Shown here: in pieces, positions 1 to 7,524 of the stretch
How the letters are laid out: each line of letters starts with the position of its first letter
Position numbering within the stretch: the stretch's first letter is position 1
Origin: Croceibacterium selenioxidans
GTDB taxonomy: Bacteria > Pseudomonadota > Alphaproteobacteria > Sphingomonadales > Sphingomonadaceae
Assembly (NCBI RefSeq): GCF_018599195.1
Contig: NZ_JAHFVK010000002.1
Coordinates: 372,001-436,000 of the forward strand
DNA: 64,000 nucleotides
Reading direction: 5' to 3'
Made by a program: the position numbers and the translations under genes
The notes under the pieces: generated by a model
What the model was told of the DNA's origin: nothing
Seen by the model: only the letters and a program-made list of their open reading frames with translations
Databases searched by the model: none

Positions 1-578
1 AGGAAGTGGCCGACCTTTTCGCCGAAGATGGCGTGGTCGTGTTCCTCTCGGGCGAATACGTCGGCCGCGCCGGCGTGGTGCGCCTCTATGGCGACTGGAT
101 CGCCGGCCGCTTTACCGGCGGCAAGCCGGGCCCGGTCGACGGGCTGCTGCTCGACCACTTCCAGATGCAGGACATCATTACCGTCGCGCCCGACCGGCAG
201 ACCGCCAAGGGACGCTTCCGCGGCGTGCTGTTCGGTGGCTGGCATGACGACTTCCAGGACACCAAGGAAGAGATGATGCCGCAGCAGTTCATGGAAGCGG
301 GCATCTACGAGAACGACTACGTGCGCGAGAACGGCGTGTGGAAGATCAAGCGGCTCGACTACAAGATGCAATGGCAGGGCGACTACGAAGCCGGCTGGGC
401 GCACACCACAGCGCATCTTCAGCCGGCTGATAAGCTGTTCCCGGAAGACCCGCTCGGTCCGGACCGGCTGCTGCCCAAGGAAGAAATTCGCAAGACCTGG
501 CCGCATCGCCAGGACGTTCCAATGCATTTCGCGCACCCCAAGTTCGGTGCGCTGCTTGCCGGACAGGAGAAGGCCTGA
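1..578 (+). CDS. SnoaL/NTF2-fold protein, 5' end outside the window
   Basis: The reading frame is open to the first base, and the first visible residues (EVADLFAEDGVVVF) sit inside the first helix and strand of a SnoaL-like cone fold, so the true start lies upstream. About 190 residues are visible. The C-terminal half is rich in aromatic residues and histidines (WAHTTAHLQP, LFPEDPLGPD, PMHFAHP) and is longer than simple ketosteroid-isomerase-like proteins. The family covers cofactor-free isomerases, hydratases and lyases; sphingomonad diarylpropane lyase LdpA is an NTF2-fold enzyme, so a lyase acting on lignin dimers is one possibility. The exact reaction cannot be read from the sequence. It is followed by a repeat and a second SnoaL gene on the same strand. 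Confidence 0.75.
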   Translation, partial: EVADLFAEDGVVVFLSGEYVGRAGVVRLYGDWIAGRFTGGKPGPVDGLLLDHFQMQDIITVAPDRQTAKGRFRGVLFGGWHDDFQDTKEEMMPQQFMEAGIYENDYVRENGVWKIKRLDYKMQWQGDYEAGWAHTTAHLQPADKLFPEDPLGPDRLLPKEEIRKTWPHRQDVPMHFAHPKFGALLAGQEKA

Positions 579-607
579 TGAACTCGCCAGGCTCACTCAA
601 CAAGTTT

Positions 608-696
608 CCCTCCCGCTTGCAGGAGGGGCCAGGGGTGGGCCAGAGCGAAGGTGGGAAACACACCCACCCCCAACCCCTCCCGCAAGCGGGAGGGGA
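608..696. repeat. Bipartite palindromic intergenic repeat (family 1)
   Basis: Two facing copies of a CCTCCCGC-TTGCGGGAGG palindrome, the first slightly imperfect, each with a GGGGTGGGC-type arm, face each other across a short spacer. The same element recurs at least nine more times in this window. The right-hand GGGAGGGG lies just before the ATG at 700 and appears to serve as its Shine-Dalgarno sequence. Confidence 0.8.
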
Positions 697-699
697 GTG

Positions 700-1134
700 A
701 TGGCCGGCTTCGATCCCCGGGACAATTCGAACCGCCACAACCTCTCCGTGCGCGAGATCGCGGAGCGCTTCATCGAATTGTTCCACCACCAGGACAATCC
801 GGAGGACGCGTTCATGACGTGGGTCCACCCGGACTACATCCAGCACAATCCCAACGCTCCGACCGGACGCGACGCCACGCTGGGCATGATGCGCACGACG
901 ATGGCCGCAAACCCCGATCTCACTCATGACGTGAAGCGAGTGATCTACGGCGAGGAGAAGGATGGCGAGGGACTGGTCGCGGTCCACCACCACTTCCGCC
1001 GCACGAAGGACGAACGCGGATACGCGGTGGTCGACATCCTGCGGATCAAGGACGGCTATGTCGTCGAACACTGGGATGTGCTGCAGGAAGTGCCCGACCC
1101 TTCGACGACCAAGAACGACAACAGCATGTTTTGA
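700..1134 (+). CDS. SnoaL-like (NTF2-fold) protein
   Basis: A 144-residue polyketide-cyclase / ester-cyclase type SnoaL protein. Visible family features are the N-terminal helix (VREIAERFIELF), YIQHNP near residue 50, HDVKR, the VHHHFRR strand and the closing EHWDVLQEVP. The ATG at 700 is preferred because it follows a GGGAGGGGAG ribosome-binding sequence supplied by the neighbouring repeat. The protein at 49060-49449 shares YIQHN, HDVKR, a histidine-rich strand and EHWDV.Q, so the two are paralogues in the two catabolic blocks. The decarboxylase gene follows 33 bases later. The substrate is unknown; a role on an aromatic intermediate is inferred from context. Confidence 0.75.
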   Translation: MAGFDPRDNSNRHNLSVREIAERFIELFHHQDNPEDAFMTWVHPDYIQHNPNAPTGRDATLGMMRTTMAANPDLTHDVKRVIYGEEKDGEGLVAVHHHFRRTKDERGYAVVDILRIKDGYVVEHWDVLQEVPDPSTTKNDNSMF

Positions 1135-1167
1135 CCGGCTCAACGCCGGCAAGTGAGGGAATTTCGG

Positions 1168-2301
1168 ATGCCATTGCTCGAGGATGGGAGCGAGAAGGGC
1201 CTCAAGGGTCACTTCAAGGAAGACTTCAGCCACCGCACACGCATCGGCATGGCCCCGCGTGCCGGGCACGTCGATCGTAACCCGCCGTACAAGCGCATCG
1301 CCACTGAGGAGGCCTGGACTTTCCCGGCGCTGGTGAAGGCGCAAGTCGAGTACTTCGAAAGCGGCCAGGCGCCGAACGATGACAGTCTCAAGATGGCGGC
1401 CATGTTCTCCAGGATGCCGTCTCTGCAGGAGATGATGCAGGACCTCGGCGACCTGCGATTGTCGCACATGGACGAGTACGGGATCGACCGACAGTTGTTG
1501 TTGCTGACCGCACCGGGAGTTCAGGTGGTGCGGCCGTCGGAAGGCACCGCCCTCGCCCGCGAAGCCAACGACATCGCCGCCGACGCCTGCCGGCGCCACC
1601 CCGACCGCTTCTCGGCCTGCGCCGCCTTCGACCCGCGCGACGTGAAGGGTTCGGTCAAGGAGATCGAGCGAGCGATGGGCACTCTCGGCCTCAACGGCGC
1701 GGTGCTCAATTCGCACTTCCAGGGCCACTACATCGACGAGCGCGAGTACTTCCCGATTCTGGAAGCGCTCGAGGCGATGGACGCCGCGCTCTACATTCAT
1801 CCGACCGCGCCGTTCAACGCGCCGCACTATGAATCGCGCGGCTTCTTCGGAGCGCTCGGCGGGTTTCCGCACGATGTCTGGCTGCACACGATGGGCCTGA
1901 TCTTCTCAGGCGCATTCGACCGATTCCCGAAGCTGCGACTCGTCATTGGCCACATGGGCGAATGCATGCCGCTGCAGCTCTATCGCTTCGACTGGATGCA
2001 GGGGAATGCCGACAACCGACAGGGGCTGCGCGGAGGCCAGGAGCCGGTCAAGCTGCGGCACCCGGTCAGCTACTATTTCCGCAACAATATCTGGATCACC
2101 ACCAGCGGCGTCGGCTGGGAGCCGGCGATCAAATTCTGCATGGAAGTTCTCGGACCTGAACGCGTGCTTTACGCGATGGACTACCCCTACCAGCAGAGCT
2201 CGGACGAGGTCGCCGCTTACGACCGAATGAAAATATCCCCTGAACTCAAGACGATGCTCATGCAGACGAACGCGGAGAAGGTCTTCCGCCTGCCGGTCTG
2301 A
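1168..2301 (+). CDS. LigW-like amidohydrolase-2 family metal-dependent decarboxylase
   Basis: A 377-residue protein of the amidohydrolase-2 (ACMSD / gamma-resorcylate / 5-carboxyvanillate decarboxylase) family. It has RIATEEAW near residues 43-50 (the LigW-type metal-binding glutamate), H211 in YIHPTAP, H262 in GHMGE and D338 in YAMDYPYQ. SGVGWEPAIKFC, DYPYQ..DEV and the terminal QTNAEKVFRL closely follow LigW as I remember it. Such enzymes remove a ring carboxylate without a redox cofactor. An N-terminal extension of about 40 residues (rich in charged residues, no signal peptide) is unusual. The ATG at 1168 has GAGGGA seven bases upstream; a GTG at 1153 is the alternative. A strong hairpin follows at 2356. 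The exact substrate is inferred. Confidence 0.8.
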   Translation: MPLLEDGSEKGLKGHFKEDFSHRTRIGMAPRAGHVDRNPPYKRIATEEAWTFPALVKAQVEYFESGQAPNDDSLKMAAMFSRMPSLQEMMQDLGDLRLSHMDEYGIDRQLLLLTAPGVQVVRPSEGTALAREANDIAADACRRHPDRFSACAAFDPRDVKGSVKEIERAMGTLGLNGAVLNSHFQGHYIDEREYFPILEALEAMDAALYIHPTAPFNAPHYESRGFFGALGGFPHDVWLHTMGLIFSGAFDRFPKLRLVIGHMGECMPLQLYRFDWMQGNADNRQGLRGGQEPVKLRHPVSYYFRNNIWITTSGVGWEPAIKFCMEVLGPERVLYAMDYPYQQSSDEVAAYDRMKISPELKTMLMQTNAEKVFRLPV

Positions 2302-2355
2302 TTGTGGCGATGTAACACAATTGCATCACCTCGGCGGCCATGTTCAGCGTCTTTG

Positions 2356-2381
2356 GGCGCGGCACTTGCCGCGCCTAATTT
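2356..2381 (+). terminator. Rho-independent terminator after the LigW-like gene
   Basis: A perfect 8-bp stem (GGCGCGGC / GCCGCGCC) with a four-base loop is followed by TAATTT. It lies 55 bases after the stop codon of the decarboxylase and before the TonB-dependent receptor, so the two genes are probably separate transcription units. Confidence 0.7.
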
Positions 2382-2446
2382 GTATGCACTACTGATCAAT
2401 TTGACGGCACCCCCCCGCCGTCGCCTTACATGCAGGAGAGAGAGGA

Positions 2447-4867
2447 ATGGCGAGTTTCCGCCAGCGTTCCCGTATTGTCAATTTCCCGGTAGCAAGTGCT
2501 GTGGCCCTTGCTGCGGCAATGGTCGCTGCCCCAGCCCTGGCTCAGGATAACGCCGCAGCTCCGGCGCCCGCCACCGATGGCGATGAAATCGTTGTGACCG
2601 CGCAGTTCCGCGAACAGAATCTGCAGGACACGCCGCTGGCCATCACCGCGGTCAACTCCCAGATGCTGGAAGCGCGCAGCCAGACCAACATCGCCCAGGT
2701 TGCGGGTCAGGCGCCGTCCGTCACGCTGAAGCCGCAGGGCACCGCTTACGGCCCGTCCATGACCGCCAGCATTCGCGGCATCGGCCAGTACGACTTCAAC
2801 CCCGCGCTCGAGCCGGGCGTCGGCCTCTACATCGACGACGTCTACTACGCGACCCTGACTGGTTCGCTGTTCGACCTGCTCGATCTCGACCGTGTCGAAA
2901 TCCTGCGCGGTCCGCAGGGGACCCTCGCCGGCCGTAACTCGATCGGCGGCGCGGTGAAGCTCTACTCCAAGCGTCCGACCGGCTCGAACACGGGCACCGT
3001 GTCGGCCACCTACGGCAGCCGTGACCGCATCGACCTGCGCGCCAGCGCCGACCTGGGGCTGACGGACAACATCTCGGCGCGGATTTCCGGCGTTTCGAAG
3101 TCGCAGGATGGCTATATCAGCCGCATGGATTTCGGCTGCGTCCACCCCGCCGGTAGCGACCCGCTCAACCCGGCGAACGGCGTGCCGCGCATCCTTCCGG
3201 CCAATTCGGACTGCGTCCTCGCGAAGGAAGGTGAAGTCGGCTACCAGGCCGTGCGCGGACAGCTCCGCTGGCAGCCCACCGACCGCATCGACGTGAACGT
3301 CTCCGCCGACTTCACGAACGATAACCGCACCACCGGCGGTTCGGTCCTGCTGGAACGCCGGAACGCTGCCGGCGCGATTGTCAGCCCGAACTATCCGTCC
3401 CCGCCGAACCCGGCGGCACGCGTGTTCGACATCAATCCGTTCGGCGCGGAAATCCCGTACGATTCGCGCTTCGTCTGCGGCCAGTTCTGTAACTATGCGA
3501 CCTACATGTCGCTGGCAGACAACGGACAGCCGACCTCGATCGTCGACGGCCGTGTCCACTTCAAGGGCTGGGGCGTTTCGGGCCAGGTCGACTGGGATCT
3601 GACCGACAACCTGAACCTGACCTCGATCACCGCTTACCGCGACTATCGCTCGCAGTTCAGCAACGACGACGACCTCTCGCCGCTGGCCCACAGCCTCGGT
3701 TCGGGCGACCTGTCGTTCTGGTCGTTCAGCCAGGAAGTGCGCCTCAACGGCACGGCGCTCGACGATGCGCTCGAGTACACCGTCGGCGGTTTCTACATGG
3801 ACCAGCGTTCGGTTTACGGCACGGAGCAGGTTCTGCGTTACGCCGGGCTGGATCCGTTCGTGGGTAACGATCCGGTCAATGCCGACACGAAGGCGGCGTT
3901 CCTGCACGTTGCATGGAGGCCGATCGATCCGCTGACCCTGACCGGCGGCATCCGCTATACCGACGAGCACAAGGACTACACCTACGTTCGGCTCACCCCC
4001 GACGGGCAGCTCCACCCGCAGCTCGGCGCTCTGAACGGCGTGACCGGCAACTACGACAACAGCCGGGTCGATTACCGTCTCAACGCGATGTACGAGATCA
4101 CTCCGGACGTTTCGGCCTATGCTCAGTGGTCCACGGGCTTCAAGGGTGGCGGCATCAACCCCCGTCCGTTCTTTGCCCAGCAGGTCCTGCCGTTCGATCC
4201 GGAAACGCTGGAATCCTATGAAGTTGGCGTGAAGACGCAGATGTTCGATCGCGCCGTGCGGTTCAACGTTGCGGCCTTCTACAGCAACTACAACGACGTC
4301 CAGCTCGCTCTCAGCAACTGCCCGCAGGCAGGCGCCGGCTATGCCGTGCCCTGCGCACTGCCGGCAAACGCGGGCGACGCCCACGTGAAGGGTATCGAGC
4401 TGGAAACCACGATCAAGCCGATCGACGGCCTCCTGATCGACGGTTCGGCTAGCTACACCGATTTCGACTACGTCGCCGACTCTCTGGATCCGGCGAGCGG
4501 GATCACGGCGGGCATGGTGTCCTCCTACACGCCCGAGTGGAAGTGGTCGGTCGGCGCGCAGTACGAAGTGCCGCTGGGTACGGCCGGGTCGCTCACCCCG
4601 CGTGTCGACGCCGCTTATCAGAGCTCGGTCTACACGAACGCCGTGAACGCACCGACGAACCTGATCGAGGGCTACACCGTCGCCAACGCCAGGCTGACGT
4701 GGAAGAACGAGGATGGCGATCTGGAAGTCGGGCTGGAAGTTACCAACCTGTTCGACAAGTACTACTTCCAGACCCTGTTCGATCTCACCCGCGCTGGCGC
4801 CGGCTTCGTGACCGGCCTGCCGGGACGGCCGCGCGAATGGGCGGTCAGCGTCAAGAAGACGTTCTGA
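2447..4867 (+). CDS. TonB-dependent outer-membrane receptor
   Basis: An 806-residue outer-membrane transporter with a signal peptide (hydrophobic core, cleavage near APALAQ, about residue 33), a TonB box/plug start (DEIVVTAQFREQNLQDTPLAI), the plug signature RVEILRGPQGTLAGRNSIGGAV around residues 148-170, and a beta-barrel ending in REWAVSVKKTF, the aromatic-terminated last strand expected of an outer-membrane protein. It would import a substrate using TonB energy. The iron-complex-type plug family is widely used by sphingomonads for aromatic and lignin-derived compounds, and the position beside catabolic genes favours that over a siderophore. The start at 2447 follows GAGAGAGGA. Confidence 0.92.
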   Translation: MASFRQRSRIVNFPVASAVALAAAMVAAPALAQDNAAAPAPATDGDEIVVTAQFREQNLQDTPLAITAVNSQMLEARSQTNIAQVAGQAPSVTLKPQGTAYGPSMTASIRGIGQYDFNPALEPGVGLYIDDVYYATLTGSLFDLLDLDRVEILRGPQGTLAGRNSIGGAVKLYSKRPTGSNTGTVSATYGSRDRIDLRASADLGLTDNISARISGVSKSQDGYISRMDFGCVHPAGSDPLNPANGVPRILPANSDCVLAKEGEVGYQAVRGQLRWQPTDRIDVNVSADFTNDNRTTGGSVLLERRNAAGAIVSPNYPSPPNPAARVFDINPFGAEIPYDSRFVCGQFCNYATYMSLADNGQPTSIVDGRVHFKGWGVSGQVDWDLTDNLNLTSITAYRDYRSQFSNDDDLSPLAHSLGSGDLSFWSFSQEVRLNGTALDDALEYTVGGFYMDQRSVYGTEQVLRYAGLDPFVGNDPVNADTKAAFLHVAWRPIDPLTLTGGIRYTDEHKDYTYVRLTPDGQLHPQLGALNGVTGNYDNSRVDYRLNAMYEITPDVSAYAQWSTGFKGGGINPRPFFAQQVLPFDPETLESYEVGVKTQMFDRAVRFNVAAFYSNYNDVQLALSNCPQAGAGYAVPCALPANAGDAHVKGIELETTIKPIDGLLIDGSASYTDFDYVADSLDPASGITAGMVSSYTPEWKWSVGAQYEVPLGTAGSLTPRVDAAYQSSVYTNAVNAPTNLIEGYTVANARLTWKNEDGDLEVGLEVTNLFDKYYFQTLFDLTRAGAGFVTGLPGRPREWAVSVKKTF

Positions 4868-4888
4868 TCTAGCTTCGGCAAAAAGTGG

Positions 4889-4916
4889 AAGGGCGGCCTC
4901 TCGGGGCCGCCCTTTT
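4889..4916. terminator. Bidirectional terminator between the receptor and DUF418 genes
   Basis: AAGGGCGGCC and GGCCGCCCTT form a 10-bp stem around a six-base loop, followed by TT on the + strand. It sits between two convergent genes, touches the stop codon of the DUF418 gene, and has an AAAA run on its left side that would act as a T run for the minus strand. Confidence 0.85.
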
Positions 4917-6072
4917 ACTTTGCCCGAAGGGGCAGGCTGAAATCAGTGCGGGTCGCGGCCCGCCAGAGCCATTCGAGCGGGCCGTAGCGGAAGTGGCGGA
5001 ACCACAGCTCGGCTAGCACCATTTGCGCAGCGAATGTCGCCAGGCCCAGCCCGACGAGCTGGGCCGAGGAGAAGTCGTCGAACAGCCCTAGCCCGAACCC
5101 GTAAAGCAGGGGCGCCGCCGCCAGCGACTGACCGACGTAGAGTGTCAGTGTCATCTTCCCTGCCGGAGCCAGCGTGGCCAGCACCCGGCCTAGCGGAGAG
5201 TGCCAGGCCAACACGAACAGCGATACGTGAAGCGCCATGGCCGAGAGGGCCCGCCACTGGCCGGTGAACCACTCCATCGCCTGGCGCTGCATCGGCAGGC
5301 CGCCCGCGTCGGAACCCGGGGGCAGGATGTGCGGCTCTATCAGGCTGAGCAGCACCCAAACTCCCGCCCCAGCCGCGGCGATCGCCAGCCACGCCTCACG
5401 CTGCTGCGCCGCCTGTGCGAACAGCTTGCGCCGCTGGAGCACCATGCCGATCAGGAACAAGCCTGCCACCTCCAGCACGCGGCCGGTTTCGAGGTAGAAT
5501 GACCATTTGCCAGTCATCCCGGGCCCGGCATTTATGTTGAGTACGTCTGCAAAGGATCCGGTCGCCAAGGTTCCGAGGCCAGTATCACCGAAGAAGTACG
5601 GCGACGCCGAAGCCCAGTCGGCGCTGCCCGCAAACCCCACCCGGGCGAGCAGCGGTATCTGCAGGAACAGGAGGAAAGCGATCGCCAGCAGAGCTCTGTC
5701 CGACCGCACTCGATCGAATGGGATCATCAGAAGACCGACCGCCGCCAGCACCTGCAGGATGTCGCCCCGATAGACCAGCGCATGCAGCGTGCCGATCCCG
5801 AACAACAGCGCCAGCCGCCAGATGAAGCGTAGGGTGAAGTCCTTCCCCCGCGCCCGCTCGTTGGCCATGATCGTGGCGAAGCTGAAGCCGAACAACAGCG
5901 CGAAAATCGCGAACGACTTGCCCGCGAACACCGCCATGACTCCGTCGAACCACGGGTCCGGCATCGGGTCGAGCCAGTAGAGCTCGAACCGCTCGACGCA
6001 GTGAACCAGGAACAGCCCCAGCAGCGCATAGCCGCGCAGGGCATCGACCATGTCGATGCGGTTGTTCGGCAT
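4915..6072 (-). CDS. DUF418 family multi-pass membrane protein
   Basis: A 385-residue integral membrane protein with about 9-10 hydrophobic segments. It begins RIDMVDALRGYALLGLFLVH, the conserved opening of DUF418 proteins (D-x-LRG-x-A-L-x-G), and ends in a conserved region with FRYGPLEWLWR, the usual GP-E-WLWR signature. The family is described as of unknown function, possibly transport or acyl transfer. It is convergent with the receptor and divergent from nothing obvious; its link with the catabolic genes is only positional. Confidence 0.85.
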   Translation of the reverse strand: MPNNRIDMVDALRGYALLGLFLVHCVERFELYWLDPMPDPWFDGVMAVFAGKSFAIFALLFGFSFATIMANERARGKDFTLRFIWRLALLFGIGTLHALVYRGDILQVLAAVGLLMIPFDRVRSDRALLAIAFLLFLQIPLLARVGFAGSADWASASPYFFGDTGLGTLATGSFADVLNINAGPGMTGKWSFYLETGRVLEVAGLFLIGMVLQRRKLFAQAAQQREAWLAIAAAGAGVWVLLSLIEPHILPPGSDAGGLPMQRQAMEWFTGQWRALSAMALHVSLFVLAWHSPLGRVLATLAPAGKMTLTLYVGQSLAAAPLLYGFGLGLFDDFSSAQLVGLGLATFAAQMVLAELWFRHFRYGPLEWLWRAATRTDFSLPLRAK

Positions 6073-6077
6073 TCTTC

Positions 6078-6166
6078 CCTCCCCAGGTTTTGGGGAGGTG
6101 TATCATTCGACTTTCGTTTGCGGGAGAGGGCAACCCATAACCCCCCTCCCGCAAGCGGGAGGGGGA
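6078..6166. repeat. Intergenic palindromes (family 1 copy plus a second hairpin)
   Basis: A CTCCCC/GGGGAG hairpin at about 6078-6097 is followed at 6141-6166 by the family 1 palindrome (CCCTCCCGCAAGCGGGAGGG). They lie between the start of the DUF418 gene and the end of the MetE-like gene, both on the minus strand. Confidence 0.7.
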
Positions 6167-6174
6167 GATTTAGA

Positions 6175-7305
6175 TCACTCCGCCATCGCCGGGACCGAGC
6201 CCCAGACTTCCTCGGCCACCTCGATCACCAGGCGGATCTTGTCGGCCTGTTGCTCGGTGGTGATGTCGTTGCCGTGGACGGTCGAGGCGAAGCCGCATTG
6301 CGGGCTCAGGGCCAACTGGTCGATGTCCGCGTACTTGGTCGCTTCGTCGATCCGGCGCTTGATGTCGTCCTTGCTCTCAAGTTCGCCGAGCTTGGTGGTG
6401 ACGAGGCCAAGCACCACGGTCTTGCCCTTCGGCAGGAACCGCAGCGGCGCGAAGTCGCCCGAGCGCGGATCGTCGTATTCGAGGAAGAACGCGTCGATAT
6501 CGAGCTCGTTGAACATGATCTCTGCCACCGGCTCGTATCCACCTTCCGCCGCCCAGCTCGAACGGAAGTTGCCACGGCACAGGTGCACGGCCTTGATCAT
6601 GTCGGCGGGGGCGCTCTTGAAGCTCTCGTTGATGAGCTTGGCGTACTGGCGCGGCGTGTCGTTCGGATCGACCCCGCGCGCGGCGGCGTCCGCGCGGTGG
6701 GTGTCGTCGCACAGATAGGCGAGGTTGGTGTCGTCCATCTGGATGTAGCGGCAACCGGCGGCGGCGAGGCTCTCGACCTCGGCGCGATAGGCGGCGGCAA
6801 CGTCCGAATAGAACTCTTCCATCGTCGGGTAGACATCCTGGGGAATGCCTTCGCGGCCGGCGCGGAAGTGCAGCATCGTCGGGCTCGGGATCGCGACCTT
6901 GGGGGTGCCGCTCGTCAGGCTGGCGAGGTACTGGAAGTCCGCCAGCTGGATCGGCTTCTTGTGGCGCACCTTGCCCGAAACGACCATCTTCGGCGGGGCG
7001 AAGTGGACATCTTTGCCGGTGTCGTTCTTGAAGGCCTTGGCAATGCCCCCATGCTCTTCGACTCCGTCGAGCTGGAGGAGGAAGTCGGTATGGAAGAAGT
7101 ACCGGCGGAACTCACCGTCGGTAATGGCCTTGAGGCCGAGGCTTTCTTCCCATTTCACCAGGTCCGCGATCGCCCGATCCTCGATCGCGCGCAGTTCCGA
7201 GTAGTCGATGTTGCCCGCCGAGCGATGCTCGCGCGCTTCGATCACGCTGCGGGGACGGAGGAACGAGCCGACGTGGTCGGCGCGAGATGGCAGCTTTGTA
7301 GGCAT
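6175..7305 (-). CDS. MetE C-terminal-domain (core methionine-synthase-like) methyltransferase
   Basis: A 376-residue single-domain protein equivalent to the catalytic C-terminal barrel of cobalamin-independent methionine synthase, without the MetE N-terminal domain. The zinc-thiol site is intact: H241-L-C243, E276 and C337 (SPQCGF). The opening RADHVGSFLRP and the QMDDTNLAYL strand are typical of the YxjG-like group. Such proteins transfer methyl groups from a folate or corrinoid donor to a thiol, or activate thiols for other C-S chemistry. A second MetE-core gene lies near the other LigM-type gene (51716). The methyl donor and acceptor here are unknown; a role in disposing of methyl groups from O-demethylation is inferred. 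Confidence 0.82.
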   Translation of the reverse strand: MPTKLPSRADHVGSFLRPRSVIEAREHRSAGNIDYSELRAIEDRAIADLVKWEESLGLKAITDGEFRRYFFHTDFLLQLDGVEEHGGIAKAFKNDTGKDVHFAPPKMVVSGKVRHKKPIQLADFQYLASLTSGTPKVAIPSPTMLHFRAGREGIPQDVYPTMEEFYSDVAAAYRAEVESLAAAGCRYIQMDDTNLAYLCDDTHRADAAARGVDPNDTPRQYAKLINESFKSAPADMIKAVHLCRGNFRSSWAAEGGYEPVAEIMFNELDIDAFFLEYDDPRSGDFAPLRFLPKGKTVVLGLVTTKLGELESKDDIKRRIDEATKYADIDQLALSPQCGFASTVHGNDITTEQQADKIRLVIEVAEEVWGSVPAMAE

Positions 7306-7524
7306 GGAAGTGTCCTGTCTGGCTAGTGTTCAAAGCTAGGCCAGGGTCATAACGCGGGCTCGCGCTCGACTGACGTGCACTTGATAAGCCCAAGTCATGC
7401 TGCGCCGCAACGGGGAAATGTCGCGCCGGTCGCGCGGCTTGACCGGACGGGCGCGGGAACTCTAGGCATGAGATCGAGAGAAGAGGCCGTTCCGCACGAG
7501 AGCGGCGGGAGAGGGTAGTACTGC

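Noticed and set aside
346-1887. Long minus-strand open frame of 513 codons over the SnoaL and LigW-like genes
   Set aside because: It is an antisense shadow typical of GC-rich DNA: its sequence is Arg/Val/His-rich without motifs, while the + strand encodes clear families.
2426-4384. Minus-strand open frame of 652 codons antisense to the TonB-dependent receptor
   Set aside because: Composition is that of a shadow frame (rich in R, V, H, E); the + strand receptor has a signal peptide, plug and barrel motifs.
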